DNA of 63,918 nucleotides from Mesorhizobium sp. SARCC-RB16n (GCF_008520305.1 NZ_ML703264.1:21697-85614), one strand, 5' to 3'; positions 24,961 through 35,201 are shown, counted from the first letter of the stretch. Notes: generated from the sequence alone by a model not told the origin. Made by a program: numbers and translations.

Positions 24961-26259
24961 ATGACCGCAAATCTCCCAGCCGCGCCCAGCCAGGACACTG
25001 CTCCCCGGCAGGCGCTCGTGATGTCCACCATCGCCTTCACCGTCTGCTTCGCGGTGTGGACGATCTTTTCGATCATCGGCGTGCGCATTAAGCAGGATCT
25101 CGGGCTGAATGAGACGGAGTTCGGCCTGCTCGTCGGCACGCCGATCCTCACCGGCTCCCTCGTACGCATGGTGCTCGGTGTCTGGACCGACCGCTTTGGC
25201 GGGCGACTGGTCTACACGGCGACCATGCTTGCAGCGGCGATCGCGACCTTCCTGCTGGCTTTTGCGCATACCTACGCGCAGATGCTGGTCGCCGCGCTCG
25301 GCGTCGGGCTCGCCGGCGGCGCGTTCGCCGTCGGCGTATCTTATGTCTCGCGCTTCTTCCCCGCCGACAAGCAGGGCACGGCCCTCGGCATCTTCGGTGC
25401 CGGCAATGTCGGGGCCGCGGTCACCAAGTTCCTGGCGCCGTTCGTGCTTCTCTCCTGGGGCTGGCAGTCGGTCGCGCTGATCTGGGCGGCCGCACTCGTC
25501 GTCATGGCTGCCATCTTCTGGTTCACCACCGGCGACGATCCGGTCATTCGCGAGCGCCGCGCCGGCAAGGCAGCACCCACGAGGAGCTTTTGGCAGGAAT
25601 TCGCACCACTCAAGAACCTGCAGGTCTGGCGCTTCGCCTTCTACTATTTCTTCGCCTTCGGCGCGTTCGTCGCGCTATCGCTGTGGCTGCCGCGATACCT
25701 GATCGGCGTGTACGGCTTCGGGCTCGAGGCCGCCGGCATGATCGGTGCCGCCTATTCAGTTCCCGCAAGTGTCTTCCGCGCTTATGGCGGCGTGCTCTCC
25801 GACCGGATCGGCGCCCGCACCGTGCTCTATTCCACCTTCGCCGTCAGTGCCGTCGCGACCCTTGTTCTGTCTCTCCCCTCGGCAGACTACGTCGTGCGCG
25901 GCATCAGCGGGCCGATCGCCTTCCATTTCGAGATCGGCCCGCTCGCCTTCATTGCCGTCGCCAGCGTGCTCGGCTTCTTCATGAGCCTGGGCAAGGCCGC
26001 TGTCTACAAGCACATCCCCGCCTACTATCCGCAAAATGTCGGCGCGGTTGGTGGCGTGGTGGGCATGATCGGCGGGCTCGGCGGCTTCATCCTGCCGATC
26101 GCCTTTGGCGCGCTCAACGACCTCACCGGCGTCTGGTCGAGCTGCTTCATGCTGCTCTTCCTGATCGTCGTTTCCTGCTTTGCCTGGATGCACTTTTCAA
26201 TCCGGCGCATGCGCGCGGCGACGGCTAACGCCCCAACACTTTCCTACGCGGCCGAGTGA
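24961..26259 (+). CDS. narK: nitrate/nitrite MFS transporter
   Basis: This 432-residue major-facilitator protein takes up nitrate and/or exports nitrite. It has about twelve membrane segments, the A-loop motif GVWTDRFGGR after segment 2, and the two Gly-rich nitrate-signature segments of NarK/NasA carriers (GAFAVGVSYVSRFFPADKQG with GIFGAGNVGAAVTKF, and AVGGVVGMIGGLGGF). It lies 64 bp after the microprotein gene and 19 bp before nirB. The short assimilatory form without a fused second carrier fits the NasA/NarK group. Confidence 0.94.
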   Translation: MTANLPAAPSQDTAPRQALVMSTIAFTVCFAVWTIFSIIGVRIKQDLGLNETEFGLLVGTPILTGSLVRMVLGVWTDRFGGRLVYTATMLAAAIATFLLAFAHTYAQMLVAALGVGLAGGAFAVGVSYVSRFFPADKQGTALGIFGAGNVGAAVTKFLAPFVLLSWGWQSVALIWAAALVVMAAIFWFTTGDDPVIRERRAGKAAPTRSFWQEFAPLKNLQVWRFAFYYFFAFGAFVALSLWLPRYLIGVYGFGLEAAGMIGAAYSVPASVFRAYGGVLSDRIGARTVLYSTFAVSAVATLVLSLPSADYVVRGISGPIAFHFEIGPLAFIAVASVLGFFMSLGKAAVYKHIPAYYPQNVGAVGGVVGMIGGLGGFILPIAFGALNDLTGVWSSCFMLLFLIVVSCFAWMHFSIRRMRAATANAPTLSYAAE

Positions 26260-26278
26260 ACGGGAGCGGAGTAAGCAC

Positions 26279-28726
26279 ATGACCGAAAAACTCGTCATCA
26301 TCGGCAACGGCATGGCTCCCGGGCGCATGCTGGAGCATCTGCTGGAGCAGGCGGGCCGCTACGTCGTCACCATCTTCAACGCCGAGCCCCGCGTGAACTA
26401 CGATCGCATCATGCTGTCGCCAGTTCTCTCCGGCGAGAAAGCCTATGAGGAAATCATCATCCATGGCGACGGCTGGTACATCAAGCACGGCATCACCCTC
26501 TACAAGGGCCACAAGATCGTAGCCATCGACCGGCAAGCGAAGACCGTCACCTCCGACCACGGCGTGACCGAGCCCTACGACAAGCTCGTCATCGCCACCG
26601 GCTCTGTTCCGTTCATCATCTCAGTGCCGGGCCACAACCTGCCGGGCGTGCTGACCTATCGCGATCTGGATGACGTCCAGGCGATGATGCTTGCCGCCCA
26701 GTCGCGCGCCAAGGCCGTGGTCATCGGCGGCGGCCTGCTCGGGCTCGAGGCCGCGGCCGGACTGAATTCGCAAGGCATGGACGTCACCGTGCTGCATGTG
26801 ATGCCGACGCTGATGGAACGCCAGCTCGATCCGGCCGCCGGCTATCTCCTGCAGCGCGCCGTCGAACAACGCGGCATCAAGGTCATCACCAAGGCCAACA
26901 CCCAGGCCATTACGGGCAATGGCAAGGTCGAGCAGGTGGAACTCGCCGACGGCACCGTCATCCCGGCGACGCTGGTGGTGATGGCGGTCGGCATCAGGCC
27001 GAACGCCGCGCTTGCCAAGGATGCAGGCATCGCCGTCAACCGCGGCATCGTCGTCGATGCCGGCATGCGCAGCAACGACCCCGACATCTTCGCGCTCGGC
27101 GAGTGCGCCGAGGTGGGCGGCATGGTCTATGGGCTGGTGGCGCCGCTCTACGAGATGGCGCGTGTTGCGGCTCGTCAGCTTGCCGGCGACGAGACCGCCG
27201 CCTTCGTCCACATGGACACGCCGACCAAGCTCAAGGTCACCGGAATCGATCTCTTCTCGCTCGGCGACTTCGCCGACGGCGATGACCGTCAGGAGATCGT
27301 GCTGCGCGACGCTTCCGCCGGCGTCTACAAACGCCTTGTGCTCAGGGATGACCGCATCATCGGCACCGTGCTTTATGGTGAGACATCAGACGGCGCCTGG
27401 TTCAACGACCTGAAGAAGAAGCAGACCGACATATCGCAAATGCGCGATACGTTGATCTTCGGCCAGTCCTACCAGGGGGGTGCCCCGCTGGACCCTATGG
27501 CGGCCGTTGCAGCCTTGCCGGATGATGCGGAAATCTGCGGCTGCAACGGCGTCTGCAAAGGCAAGATCACGGGCGCGATCACGGGCAAGGGCTTGACTTC
27601 GCTCGACGACGTGCGCGCCCACACCAAGGCGTCGGCCTCCTGCGGCTCCTGCACCGGGCTGGTCGAAAAGCTGATGGTGCTGACCCTCGGCGACACCTAC
27701 AACCCGGCTGCGGTGCAGCCCATGTGTTCCTGCACCACGTTCGGCCATGACGAAGTACGCCGGCTGATCAAGGCCAAGCGCCTGAAGACTATTCCGGCGG
27801 TCATGCAGGAGCTGGAGTGGAAGACCTCCTGCGGCTGCGCCAAATGCCGGCCGGCACTCAACTACTATCTCGTCTGCGACTGGCCGGATGAGTATGCCGA
27901 CGACTACCAGTCGCGCTTCATCAACGAGCGCGTCCACGCCAATATCCAGAAGGATGGCACCTATTCGGTGGTGCCGCGCATGTGGGGCGGCGTGACCAAT
28001 GCGGCCGAACTGCGCGCCATCGCCGATGTCGTCGATAAATTCGAGATCCCGATGGTCAAGGTCACCGGCGGCCAGCGCATCGACATGCTGGGCATCCGCA
28101 AGGAGGACCTGCCGGCGGTGTGGGCCGATCTCGGCCAGGCCGGCTTCGTCTCGGGCCACGCCTATGCCAAGGGCCTGCGCACGGTGAAGACCTGCGTCGG
28201 CTCCGACTGGTGCCGCTTCGGTACGCAGGATTCGACCGGGCTCGGCATCCGCATCGAGAAGTTCATGTGGGGCTCGTGGACGCCGGCCAAGGTCAAGATG
28301 GCGGTGTCGGGTTGTCCGCGCAACTGCGCCGAGGCGACCTGCAAGGATGTCGGCGTCATCTGCGTCGACAGCGGCTACGAGATCCACTTCGCCGGTGCCG
28401 CCGGTCTCGACATCAAGGGCACGGAAGTGCTCGGCCTGGTCAGGACCGAGGACGAGGCGCTGGAGCACATCGTGGCGCTGACGCAGATGTACCGCGAGCA
28501 AGGCCGCTATCTCGAGCGCATCTACAAATGGGCCAAGCGCATTGGCATAGCCGAGGTCAAGCGCCAGATCATGGATGATGGCGAGAAGCGTCAAGCCTAT
28601 TACGAACGCTTCGTCTTTTCCCAGAAATTCGCGCAGGTCGATCCGTGGTCCGAGCGCGTCTCCGGCAAGGACAAGCACGAGTTCCGGCCCATGGCCTCGG
28701 TCGGGTTTGCCGAGGCGGCGGAGTGA
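26279..28726 (+). CDS. nirB: assimilatory nitrite reductase (NADH), large subunit
   Basis: NirB reduces nitrite to ammonium with NADH in the cytoplasm. The 815-residue protein shows, in order, an FAD-binding fold (IIGNGMAPGR, residues 7-16), an NAD fold (VVIGGGLLGLEAA, 147-159), a BFD-type [2Fe-2S] site (Cys420, Cys422, Cys455, Cys458), a second Cys-rich stretch around 483-523, and the sulfite/nitrite-reductase domain with the siroheme-[4Fe-4S] ligands Cys639, Cys645, Cys679 and Cys683. I set the start at MTEKLVIIG, preceded by GGAGCGGAG; the longer frame would overlap narK heavily. nirD follows five bases after the stop. Confidence 0.96.
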   Translation: MTEKLVIIGNGMAPGRMLEHLLEQAGRYVVTIFNAEPRVNYDRIMLSPVLSGEKAYEEIIIHGDGWYIKHGITLYKGHKIVAIDRQAKTVTSDHGVTEPYDKLVIATGSVPFIISVPGHNLPGVLTYRDLDDVQAMMLAAQSRAKAVVIGGGLLGLEAAAGLNSQGMDVTVLHVMPTLMERQLDPAAGYLLQRAVEQRGIKVITKANTQAITGNGKVEQVELADGTVIPATLVVMAVGIRPNAALAKDAGIAVNRGIVVDAGMRSNDPDIFALGECAEVGGMVYGLVAPLYEMARVAARQLAGDETAAFVHMDTPTKLKVTGIDLFSLGDFADGDDRQEIVLRDASAGVYKRLVLRDDRIIGTVLYGETSDGAWFNDLKKKQTDISQMRDTLIFGQSYQGGAPLDPMAAVAALPDDAEICGCNGVCKGKITGAITGKGLTSLDDVRAHTKASASCGSCTGLVEKLMVLTLGDTYNPAAVQPMCSCTTFGHDEVRRLIKAKRLKTIPAVMQELEWKTSCGCAKCRPALNYYLVCDWPDEYADDYQSRFINERVHANIQKDGTYSVVPRMWGGVTNAAELRAIADVVDKFEIPMVKVTGGQRIDMLGIRKEDLPAVWADLGQAGFVSGHAYAKGLRTVKTCVGSDWCRFGTQDSTGLGIRIEKFMWGSWTPAKVKMAVSGCPRNCAEATCKDVGVICVDSGYEIHFAGAAGLDIKGTEVLGLVRTEDEALEHIVALTQMYREQGRYLERIYKWAKRIGIAEVKRQIMDDGEKRQAYYERFVFSQKFAQVDPWSERVSGKDKHEFRPMASVGFAEAAE

Positions 28727-28731
28727 CAATC

Positions 28732-29061
28732 ATGAACTGGATCGCGATCGGCACCATTTCCGATATTCCCCGGCGTGGCGCGCGCTGTGTCGCCACCCCG
28801 CAGGGCAAGATCGCCGTCTTTCGCACGGCGGACGACGAAGTCTTCGCCATCGAGGACCATTGCCCCCACAAAGGCGGGCCGCTGAGCCAGGGCATCGTCC
28901 ATGGCGCGGCCGTGACGTGCCCCTTGCACAATTGGGTGATCTCGCTGGAGACGGGCAACGCGCTTGGCGCCGACGAGGGCGCGGTGCGCACGATTCCCGT
29001 GAAGCGGGAAGGCGAGCGCCTGTTCATCGCGCTGGACGCGCTGGCCAGCCGCGCGGCCTGA
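28732..29061 (+). CDS. nirD: nitrite reductase (NADH), small subunit
   Basis: NirD is the small Rieske-like subunit of the assimilatory nitrite reductase, 109 residues. Unlike many enterobacterial NirD proteins, the Rieske ligands are complete: CPH (Cys44, His46) and CPLH (Cys63, His66), so it may bind a [2Fe-2S] cluster. The start MNWIAIGTIS is five bases after nirB, and nasA follows after three bases, showing tight coupling. Confidence 0.94.
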   Translation: MNWIAIGTISDIPRRGARCVATPQGKIAVFRTADDEVFAIEDHCPHKGGPLSQGIVHGAAVTCPLHNWVISLETGNALGADEGAVRTIPVKREGERLFIALDALASRAA

Positions 29062-29064
29062 ACC

Positions 29065-31800
29065 ATGGAGATTGACGAAGCGCGCGAGGTGAGGACCACC
29101 TGCCCCTATTGCGGGGTGGGCTGCGGCGTGCTGGCGAAGGTCGCCACGGACGGGCAGGTCTCCGTCCGTGGCGACCCCGACCATCCGGCGAATTTCGGCC
29201 GGCTCTGCTCGAAGGGCTCCGCGCTCGCCGAGACCATCAACCTCGACGGCCGATTGCTCCATCCGCAAATCCACGGCCGAGGCTCCTCTTGGGACGAGGC
29301 GCTCGACCTCGTGGCCTCGACCTTCTCGCAAACCATCGCCGAGCATGGGCCGGACGCGGTCGCGTTCTACGTCTCCGGCCAGCTGTTGACCGAGGATTAC
29401 TATGTAGCCAACAAACTGATGAAGGGTTTTGTCGGCTCGGCCAACATCGACACCAATTCGCGTCTATGCATGGCGTCGTCGGTCGCCGGCCACCGCCGCG
29501 CGTTTGGTTCGGACACTGTGCCGGGAACCTACGAGGATCTGGAACTGGCTGATCTGATCGTGCTGGTCGGCTCCAACCTCGCCTGGTGCCATCCCGTTCT
29601 CTACCAGCGCATCGCGGCGGCCCGCGAAAAACGGCCCGAGATGAAGGTGGTGCTGGTCGACCCGCGCCGCACCATGACATCTGACATCGCCGACATGCAT
29701 CTGGCGATCGCGCCGGATGGCGACGTCGCCCTGTTCACCGGCTTGCTCGCCTGGCTCGGCCAGCACAATGCGCTCGACCGTGCCTATATCACGGCGCATA
29801 CGTCCGGCTTTGGACAAGCACTGTTCGCCGCCTCGGCGCTCGACCTTGCCGACGTCGCTGCCGCCACCGGCCTCAGCGAAGACGAACTCGGCCGTTTCTA
29901 CAGCCTGTTCGCCAGGACGGAAAAGACCGTCACCGTCTACAGCCAGGGTGTCAACCAGTCGTCCCAGGGCACCGACAAGGTCAACGCCATCATCAATTGC
30001 CATCTCGCCACCGGCCGTATCGGAAAACTGGGCGCCGGGCCGTTTTCGGTGACTGGCCAGCCCAATGCCATGGGCGGACGTGAGGTCGGCGGCATGGCCA
30101 ACATGCTTGCCGCCCATATGGAGATCGAAAGCCCCGAGCATCGAGAGCGCGTGCAGCGCTTCTGGATGGCGCCGGCGATTGCAGGGAAACCCGGCCTCAA
30201 GGCGGTCGAGATGTTCAAGGCGGTTGCCGACGGACGCGTGAAAGCGCTGTGGATCATGGCCACCAACCCGGTCGATTCGATGCCGGATGCAAGCGCCGTC
30301 GAAGCGGCGATCAAGGCCTGCCCCTTCGTCGTTGTGTCGGACGTCCTGGCCGAGACCGATACGATCCGCCACGCCCATGTCCGGCTGCCGGCGACGGCCT
30401 GGGGAGAGAAGGACGGCACCGTCACCAATTCCGAGCGCCGCATCTCGCGCCAGCGCGGGTTCTTGCCGCCCCCCGGCGAGGCGCGGCCCGACTGGTGGAT
30501 CATTGCCGAGGTGGCGCGGCGCATGGGCTTTGACGAGGCATTTGCGCATGGGACGCCGGCGGAGATCTTCGCCGAGCACGCCGCGCTGTCAGGGTTCGAG
30601 AATGACGGTGCGCGCGATTTCGACATTGGCGCTTATGCCAATACTGGTGCTGAGGATTACGAAGCGCTGGCGCCCTTCCAATGGCCCGCTCCGAGCCAAG
30701 GCGTCCAAGCTCGACTTCACGTGGAGGGAGGCGCTGACACCGAACCTCGGCCAGAGGAAATCACCCCGACCAGGCACCGGCCTACCCGCTTCTTCTCCAA
30801 CGGCAACTTCTACACGCCCGACCGCAAGGCGCGCTTCATCGCCATCCGCCCAACCGTCGAAACCCGCATCACCTCCGACTTCCCGCTCATCCTCAACACC
30901 GGCCGCATCCGCGACCACTGGCACACCATGACGCGCACCGGCAAAAGCCCGCGCCTGTCCCAGCACATCGCCGAGCCCTTCGCCGAGATCCACCCAGTGG
31001 ATGCGCAACGCCACGGCATCGGCGATGCCGATATCGCACGCGTCTCGACTCCGCGCGGCGAGGTGCTGGTCCGCGCTCTGGTGACCACGCGTCAGCGTCA
31101 GGGCAGCCTGTTCGCGCCGATGCATTGGACCGACCAGTTCGCCGCCAGGGGCCGGCTCGACACGCTCACGGCATCGCTTACCGATCCGGTGTCGGGCCAG
31201 CCTGCGCTGAAGCATGTCGCGGCCCGCATCGGGAAATTCACCGCCAGGGCCTTCGGCTTTGCCGTGACACGCAAAAGACCTGTGACGATGGCCGCCGACT
31301 ACTGGGCGGTAGCCAGATGCCGGGGCGGCTGGCGGGTCGAGCTTGCCTTTGCCAATAACGATGTCGACTGGACGGCCTTCGCCAGTTCGGTCTTGGATGC
31401 CGCGGACGCCGAAGTTCTCGCCTATCACGACCTCGTGGCCGGCCAGCACCGTATCGCTGCCTTCGATGGCGAGCATCTGGCGGGCGCCTTGTTCATCGCA
31501 CCCGGTCCGGTCGCGGTGTCGCGCGGCTGGGCGGCCGAGCAGCTCGAGGAGGTCCACGCCAGCCAGAGTCAGCGCTTCAGGATCGTTGCCGGTCGCGCCG
31601 GTGCCGAGCGGCCCGATGCCGGCGCGACGGTCTGTTCCTGTTTCAATGTTGGCGCCAACCAGATCGTGGCGGCGGTGGCGGCCGGCTGCACGACGGTGGA
31701 AGCCATTGGCACCGCGTTGAAGGCAGGCACCAATTGTGGCTCCTGCCGCGCTGAGATCCGCGCCATAATCTCGGCGGGCAGGATTCAAGCGGCGGAGTGA
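29065..31800 (+). CDS. nasA: assimilatory nitrate reductase, catalytic subunit
   Basis: This molybdopterin enzyme reduces nitrate to nitrite in the cytoplasm. The 911-residue protein starts with the [4Fe-4S] site (Cys13, Cys16, Cys20, Cys48), then the Mo-bisMGD domains (NIDTNSRLCMASSVAGH, where the Cys is the likely Mo ligand; GTDKVNAIINCHLATGRIG) and the dinucleotide-binding domain (NTGRIRDHWHTMTRTG). A C-terminal BFD-like [2Fe-2S] domain (CSCFNVG ... CGSCRAE, last 60 residues) is typical of NasA proteins that take electrons from a flavoprotein or ferredoxin. There is no Tat signal, consistent with a cytoplasmic enzyme. It ends the nas operon. Confidence 0.95.
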   Translation: MEIDEAREVRTTCPYCGVGCGVLAKVATDGQVSVRGDPDHPANFGRLCSKGSALAETINLDGRLLHPQIHGRGSSWDEALDLVASTFSQTIAEHGPDAVAFYVSGQLLTEDYYVANKLMKGFVGSANIDTNSRLCMASSVAGHRRAFGSDTVPGTYEDLELADLIVLVGSNLAWCHPVLYQRIAAAREKRPEMKVVLVDPRRTMTSDIADMHLAIAPDGDVALFTGLLAWLGQHNALDRAYITAHTSGFGQALFAASALDLADVAAATGLSEDELGRFYSLFARTEKTVTVYSQGVNQSSQGTDKVNAIINCHLATGRIGKLGAGPFSVTGQPNAMGGREVGGMANMLAAHMEIESPEHRERVQRFWMAPAIAGKPGLKAVEMFKAVADGRVKALWIMATNPVDSMPDASAVEAAIKACPFVVVSDVLAETDTIRHAHVRLPATAWGEKDGTVTNSERRISRQRGFLPPPGEARPDWWIIAEVARRMGFDEAFAHGTPAEIFAEHAALSGFENDGARDFDIGAYANTGAEDYEALAPFQWPAPSQGVQARLHVEGGADTEPRPEEITPTRHRPTRFFSNGNFYTPDRKARFIAIRPTVETRITSDFPLILNTGRIRDHWHTMTRTGKSPRLSQHIAEPFAEIHPVDAQRHGIGDADIARVSTPRGEVLVRALVTTRQRQGSLFAPMHWTDQFAARGRLDTLTASLTDPVSGQPALKHVAARIGKFTARAFGFAVTRKRPVTMAADYWAVARCRGGWRVELAFANNDVDWTAFASSVLDAADAEVLAYHDLVAGQHRIAAFDGEHLAGALFIAPGPVAVSRGWAAEQLEEVHASQSQRFRIVAGRAGAERPDAGATVCSCFNVGANQIVAAVAAGCTTVEAIGTALKAGTNCGSCRAEIRAIISAGRIQAAE

Positions 31801-32107
31801 AAGGTGTTGCAAGCGCCGTTGACTACCCTTCAGCGGTCATACCGTTCGCTGGAGAATATCTGAGGCAAGTTCAGGCTAGGGCCAGGAACACCGAGGCGCG
31901 CCTTCGACTCCAGTCTGCCAATTATGCGACTTTTCGAGCACAGACCAGGAACATTTGGCCGTTTTCCATTCATCGCCTAAGGCCAGTTTCGCGCTGGAAA
32001 AGCCAAAATGCGGGAGTTCAAAAGTGGCCGCAACGGGCCGGAAGTTGTCAGGCAGCTTCGGTACCCTCATGCACGGAAGGGGACGTTTGGTATCATAACG
32101 AGGTCGA
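31801..32107. other. intergenic region, nothing recognised
   Basis: This 307-bp gap separates the end of nasA from the convergent 3' end of the peptide-type binding protein. I see no gene, RNA or clear terminator in it. Confidence 0.5.
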
Positions 32108-33661
32108 TCAACCCCCCAGCCAAACACGCTCGGCTACACGGTGGTCACTGAGCAGAAAGTTGGGGTTGGGAACGAATCCCTTGACCTCTTGGCGCGCCGC
32201 GTCGATCCAGCTGGCGAAGGCCGGGATAATCGTCGGGCAGTCGTCGTGGATCATCTGCTGCAGCTCGAAATAGACCTCGCGGCGCTTTGCCGGATCGGCC
32301 AACGAGCGCGACTCCGTAAGCTTGCGGTCGAAGCTGTCGTTCTTCCAATGCGTCTCGTTCCAGGGCGCGCCCGAGGCATAGACGGAGGAGAACATCATGC
32401 TCGCGGAAGGCCGCCCGGCCCAGAAGGAAGCGACCCACGGCTTCTTCAACCAGACGTCGCTCCAGTAGCCGTCATCGGGCTCGCGCTTGACGCTGATGGT
32501 GATGCCGGCGGGCTTGGCCGATTGCGCGAAAAGCTCCGCCGTGTTGACCGCCTGCTCGAAGGCCACCGGGGCCGCGTGCAGTTCGAGCGTGAGATCGCTT
32601 TTGCCCGCCTTCTTCAAATGGAAGCGGGCCTTGTCCGGATCATAGGTGCGCTGTGCGATGTTCGGGTTGAAGCTCGGATCGTTCGCTGCGATCGGATGGT
32701 CGTTGCCTATGCGGCCGTAGCCGGCCATCAAGAGCTTGACCATCTGCTCGCGGTCGATCGCGTGCTTCAGCGCCAGAACGACGTCCTTGTTGTTGAACGG
32801 CTCCTTGGTCGCGTCCATAGGCAGCGAAAAGTGCTGCTTGCCTTCGGTGACCACCAGATAGGCGCGAGGATCCTTCTTGAGCAGCGGGGCAATCTTATAG
32901 TCGATGCCGTTGATGATGTGGACCGAGCCGCCTTGAAGTGCCGAGACGCGAGCCGTCGCGTCATTGATCACCACCGTCTCGACCGTATCGACATGGCCGC
33001 GATCGCTTCTCCAATAGGCTTCGTTGCGCGTGGCCGTGGCGCGCACGCCGGGCTGGAAGGCCGTAAGATTGAACGGACCGGTGCCGACCGGCTTCGACCA
33101 GTCAGCGAAACCAGCGGGAACCATGGCGAAGTGTAGGTCTGACAGCACATAGTCCATATCCGGATTGGGCGACTTGAGCAGTATTTCGACCTGCGTCGGA
33201 GAGGCTGCGCGCACTTCGGCGATATCGGCGACCAGGCCCTTGGCCTTCGACTTGGTCTTGTCGCCGATATGCAGCCCAAGCGAATATTTGACGTCCTCGG
33301 CGTCGAGGGTCTTGCCGTTATGGAATTGCACGCCGGGCCTGAGATCCAGGATCCAGCGCTTGTTGCCGTCGCGGGCTTCCCAGCTTGCCGCCAGTTCCGG
33401 TGCGGGCTTGCCGTCGTCGCCGATCTCGACCAGCGTGTTGTAGACCTGCCGTGAGATATTGATGGAAAAGGTGCCGATCAGCTGCGTCGGGTCGAGCGTG
33501 TCGGCGGAGCTGCCGCCGTTGAGGCCGAGGCGCAGCGTGCCACCCTTATGCGGCGCCTCCGCAAGACTGGGACGCGCAAACGCGGCCATGGCGATCGCCG
33601 TCGCAGCTGTAGCCTTTAGGAAGCGGCGACGGTCCATGCCGCCCTGGATCTTGTCGTGCAT
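32108..33661 (-). CDS. peptide/nickel-type ABC substrate-binding protein
   Basis: This is a family-5 periplasmic binding protein (DppA/OppA type), 517 residues. It begins with a twin-arginine export signal (MDRRRFLKATAATAIAMAAF), so it is probably exported folded. Family features include YNTLVEIGDDGKPAPELAASWEARDG and LRPGVQFHNGKTLDAEDVKYSL. The start MHDKIQGG follows GGGAGAATGAC. It is 16 bp after the sulfatase gene in the same transcription unit. No permease or ATPase gene is nearby, so it is an orphan receptor. A sulfated or amide-linked ligand processed by the sulfatase is possible. Confidence 0.9.
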   Translation of the reverse strand: MHDKIQGGMDRRRFLKATAATAIAMAAFARPSLAEAPHKGGTLRLGLNGGSSADTLDPTQLIGTFSINISRQVYNTLVEIGDDGKPAPELAASWEARDGNKRWILDLRPGVQFHNGKTLDAEDVKYSLGLHIGDKTKSKAKGLVADIAEVRAASPTQVEILLKSPNPDMDYVLSDLHFAMVPAGFADWSKPVGTGPFNLTAFQPGVRATATRNEAYWRSDRGHVDTVETVVINDATARVSALQGGSVHIINGIDYKIAPLLKKDPRAYLVVTEGKQHFSLPMDATKEPFNNKDVVLALKHAIDREQMVKLLMAGYGRIGNDHPIAANDPSFNPNIAQRTYDPDKARFHLKKAGKSDLTLELHAAPVAFEQAVNTAELFAQSAKPAGITISVKREPDDGYWSDVWLKKPWVASFWAGRPSASMMFSSVYASGAPWNETHWKNDSFDRKLTESRSLADPAKRREVYFELQQMIHDDCPTIIPAFASWIDAARQEVKGFVPNPNFLLSDHRVAERVWLGG

Positions 33662-33677
33662 GTCATTCTCCCATTTT

Positions 33678-35201
33678 TCAGTAGGCGCCAAGGACCTCGT
33701 TCTGTATCAGGGGCCGCGGCGGCAGCCTCTCATCGAGAACTAAGTTCAGCGCGCGCGCCTGGTCGCGGAACTCGTTCTCGGCGAATAGATTCCAGTGCTC
33801 CCAGCCATCATTCCGAAGGTCGAACAGCTCGCCCCATGCAGACTGGTTGGGATAGCGGGTGAGCCTCCACTCGTGGGAGATGACCGACTGGTTGTAGAGG
33901 CAGGCATCCCGTCGCGGATGGTATTCAGCAAACAGGAAGTCCCTGACCGACGTGGTCCGCCCGTCGATCAGAGGCGTCAGATCGATTCCATCGGTAACTG
34001 GCGCCGGCAGGCCGAGCAGCGATGCGATCGTCGCGAACAGGTCGAGATGGCTGGTGAGAGCGTCTAGGCTCGTCCCGGCGCGGATTCCGGGGCCGCATAG
34101 AACGAACGGAACCTGCAGCAATTGCCGGTACGGCGGAGGCCCTTTGCGCAGCAGGCCGTGATCGCCGAGCAGTTCGCCATGATCGGACGTGAAAAGAACG
34201 TAGGTGTTGTCAAGCATATCGGCGTTTGCGAGCGCTTGCAGTAGCCGTCCGACGGTGTCGTCGATCATCTGGATCATGCCATGCGTGTGCGCGATGGCGA
34301 TGGCCAGCGTCTCGTCGGAAATATCGTCGGTTCGCAGCAGGAAACCCTGCTCGCGTGGCTGCTCGCCGCTGGCCGTGTAGGGCACCTTCATCGGATCGTC
34401 GCCTTCGCCGAGATAGGCCGGCATGCGCTCCAACTCGCCAGCACGAATCTTTGGGAGCGGCATCCGCTCCGGTCGGAAAAGGTCGCAATAGGGCCGAGGA
34501 GGGGCGAAGGGGTGATGCGGGTCCGGAAACGAGACAAACAGGCCGAACGGCTCTCGCTGCGCGCTCTGCCGCTCGATGAAGTCGATGGCCCGGTCCGCGA
34601 TCCAGTTGGTGTAATGCAGCTCGGGCGGCACCGCGCTTTTCCAGACTTCGTTCAGGTCCCGCGCCCGGCTGTCGGGGCTGGCTTCGGGCTCGTAGAGGTC
34701 TACCACTTCGGGATGGTTGTGCTTGAGCCAGGCGGCATAGTGGCCGGCGCGCGTGGATTCGTTGGCTTCGCCCATCACGAGATCGACGGCGTTGAATCCG
34801 AAATAGGGGCCACGCCAGTCTTCACTTCCGGGCCTTCCCCAATAAGCGAGCGATTCCGGCATGTCACGCTCGGCGGGCGCGAGCAGCGGCTGAAAATGGA
34901 GCTTGCCGACCCCCCTTGTCGCATAGCCCGCCAGCGACAGCGTCTGCCAGAGATTTGGAAGATGCTCGTCGAGCGCCACGCCGTTGCGCCACAATCCGTG
35001 GTGGCGTGGATAAAGGCCCGTTACCATGGTCGCCCGGCTCGGCGAACAGATCTGGTTGGGGGTGAAGTGCCGATGGAAAGTCGCGCCGCGCGCGGCAATG
35101 CGGTCGATGTTGCGCGTATGGGCAACGCGGTTGCCGGTGACCGATAACGCGTCGTAGCGCATCTGGTCGGCGCAGATGAAGATGAAGTTGGCTCGCTTCA
35201 C
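33678..35201 (-). CDS. sulfatase (formylglycine-dependent)
   Basis: This 507-residue hydrolase belongs to the arylsulfatase/choline-sulfatase superfamily. It has the metal-binding start ICADQMR (Asp12), the sulfatase signature CSPSRATMVTG in which Cys52 should be converted to formylglycine, and the second metal site TSDHGELLGDHG around residue 345. The N-terminus has no signal peptide, so it acts in the cytoplasm. It needs a formylglycine-generating enzyme, which is not in this window. It is the first gene of a two-gene unit divergent from a LysR regulator. The substrate is unknown; the family also contains phosphonate monoester hydrolases. Confidence 0.9.
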   Translation of the reverse strand: MKRANFIFICADQMRYDALSVTGNRVAHTRNIDRIAARGATFHRHFTPNQICSPSRATMVTGLYPRHHGLWRNGVALDEHLPNLWQTLSLAGYATRGVGKLHFQPLLAPAERDMPESLAYWGRPGSEDWRGPYFGFNAVDLVMGEANESTRAGHYAAWLKHNHPEVVDLYEPEASPDSRARDLNEVWKSAVPPELHYTNWIADRAIDFIERQSAQREPFGLFVSFPDPHHPFAPPRPYCDLFRPERMPLPKIRAGELERMPAYLGEGDDPMKVPYTASGEQPREQGFLLRTDDISDETLAIAIAHTHGMIQMIDDTVGRLLQALANADMLDNTYVLFTSDHGELLGDHGLLRKGPPPYRQLLQVPFVLCGPGIRAGTSLDALTSHLDLFATIASLLGLPAPVTDGIDLTPLIDGRTTSVRDFLFAEYHPRRDACLYNQSVISHEWRLTRYPNQSAWGELFDLRNDGWEHWNLFAENEFRDQARALNLVLDERLPPRPLIQNEVLGAY

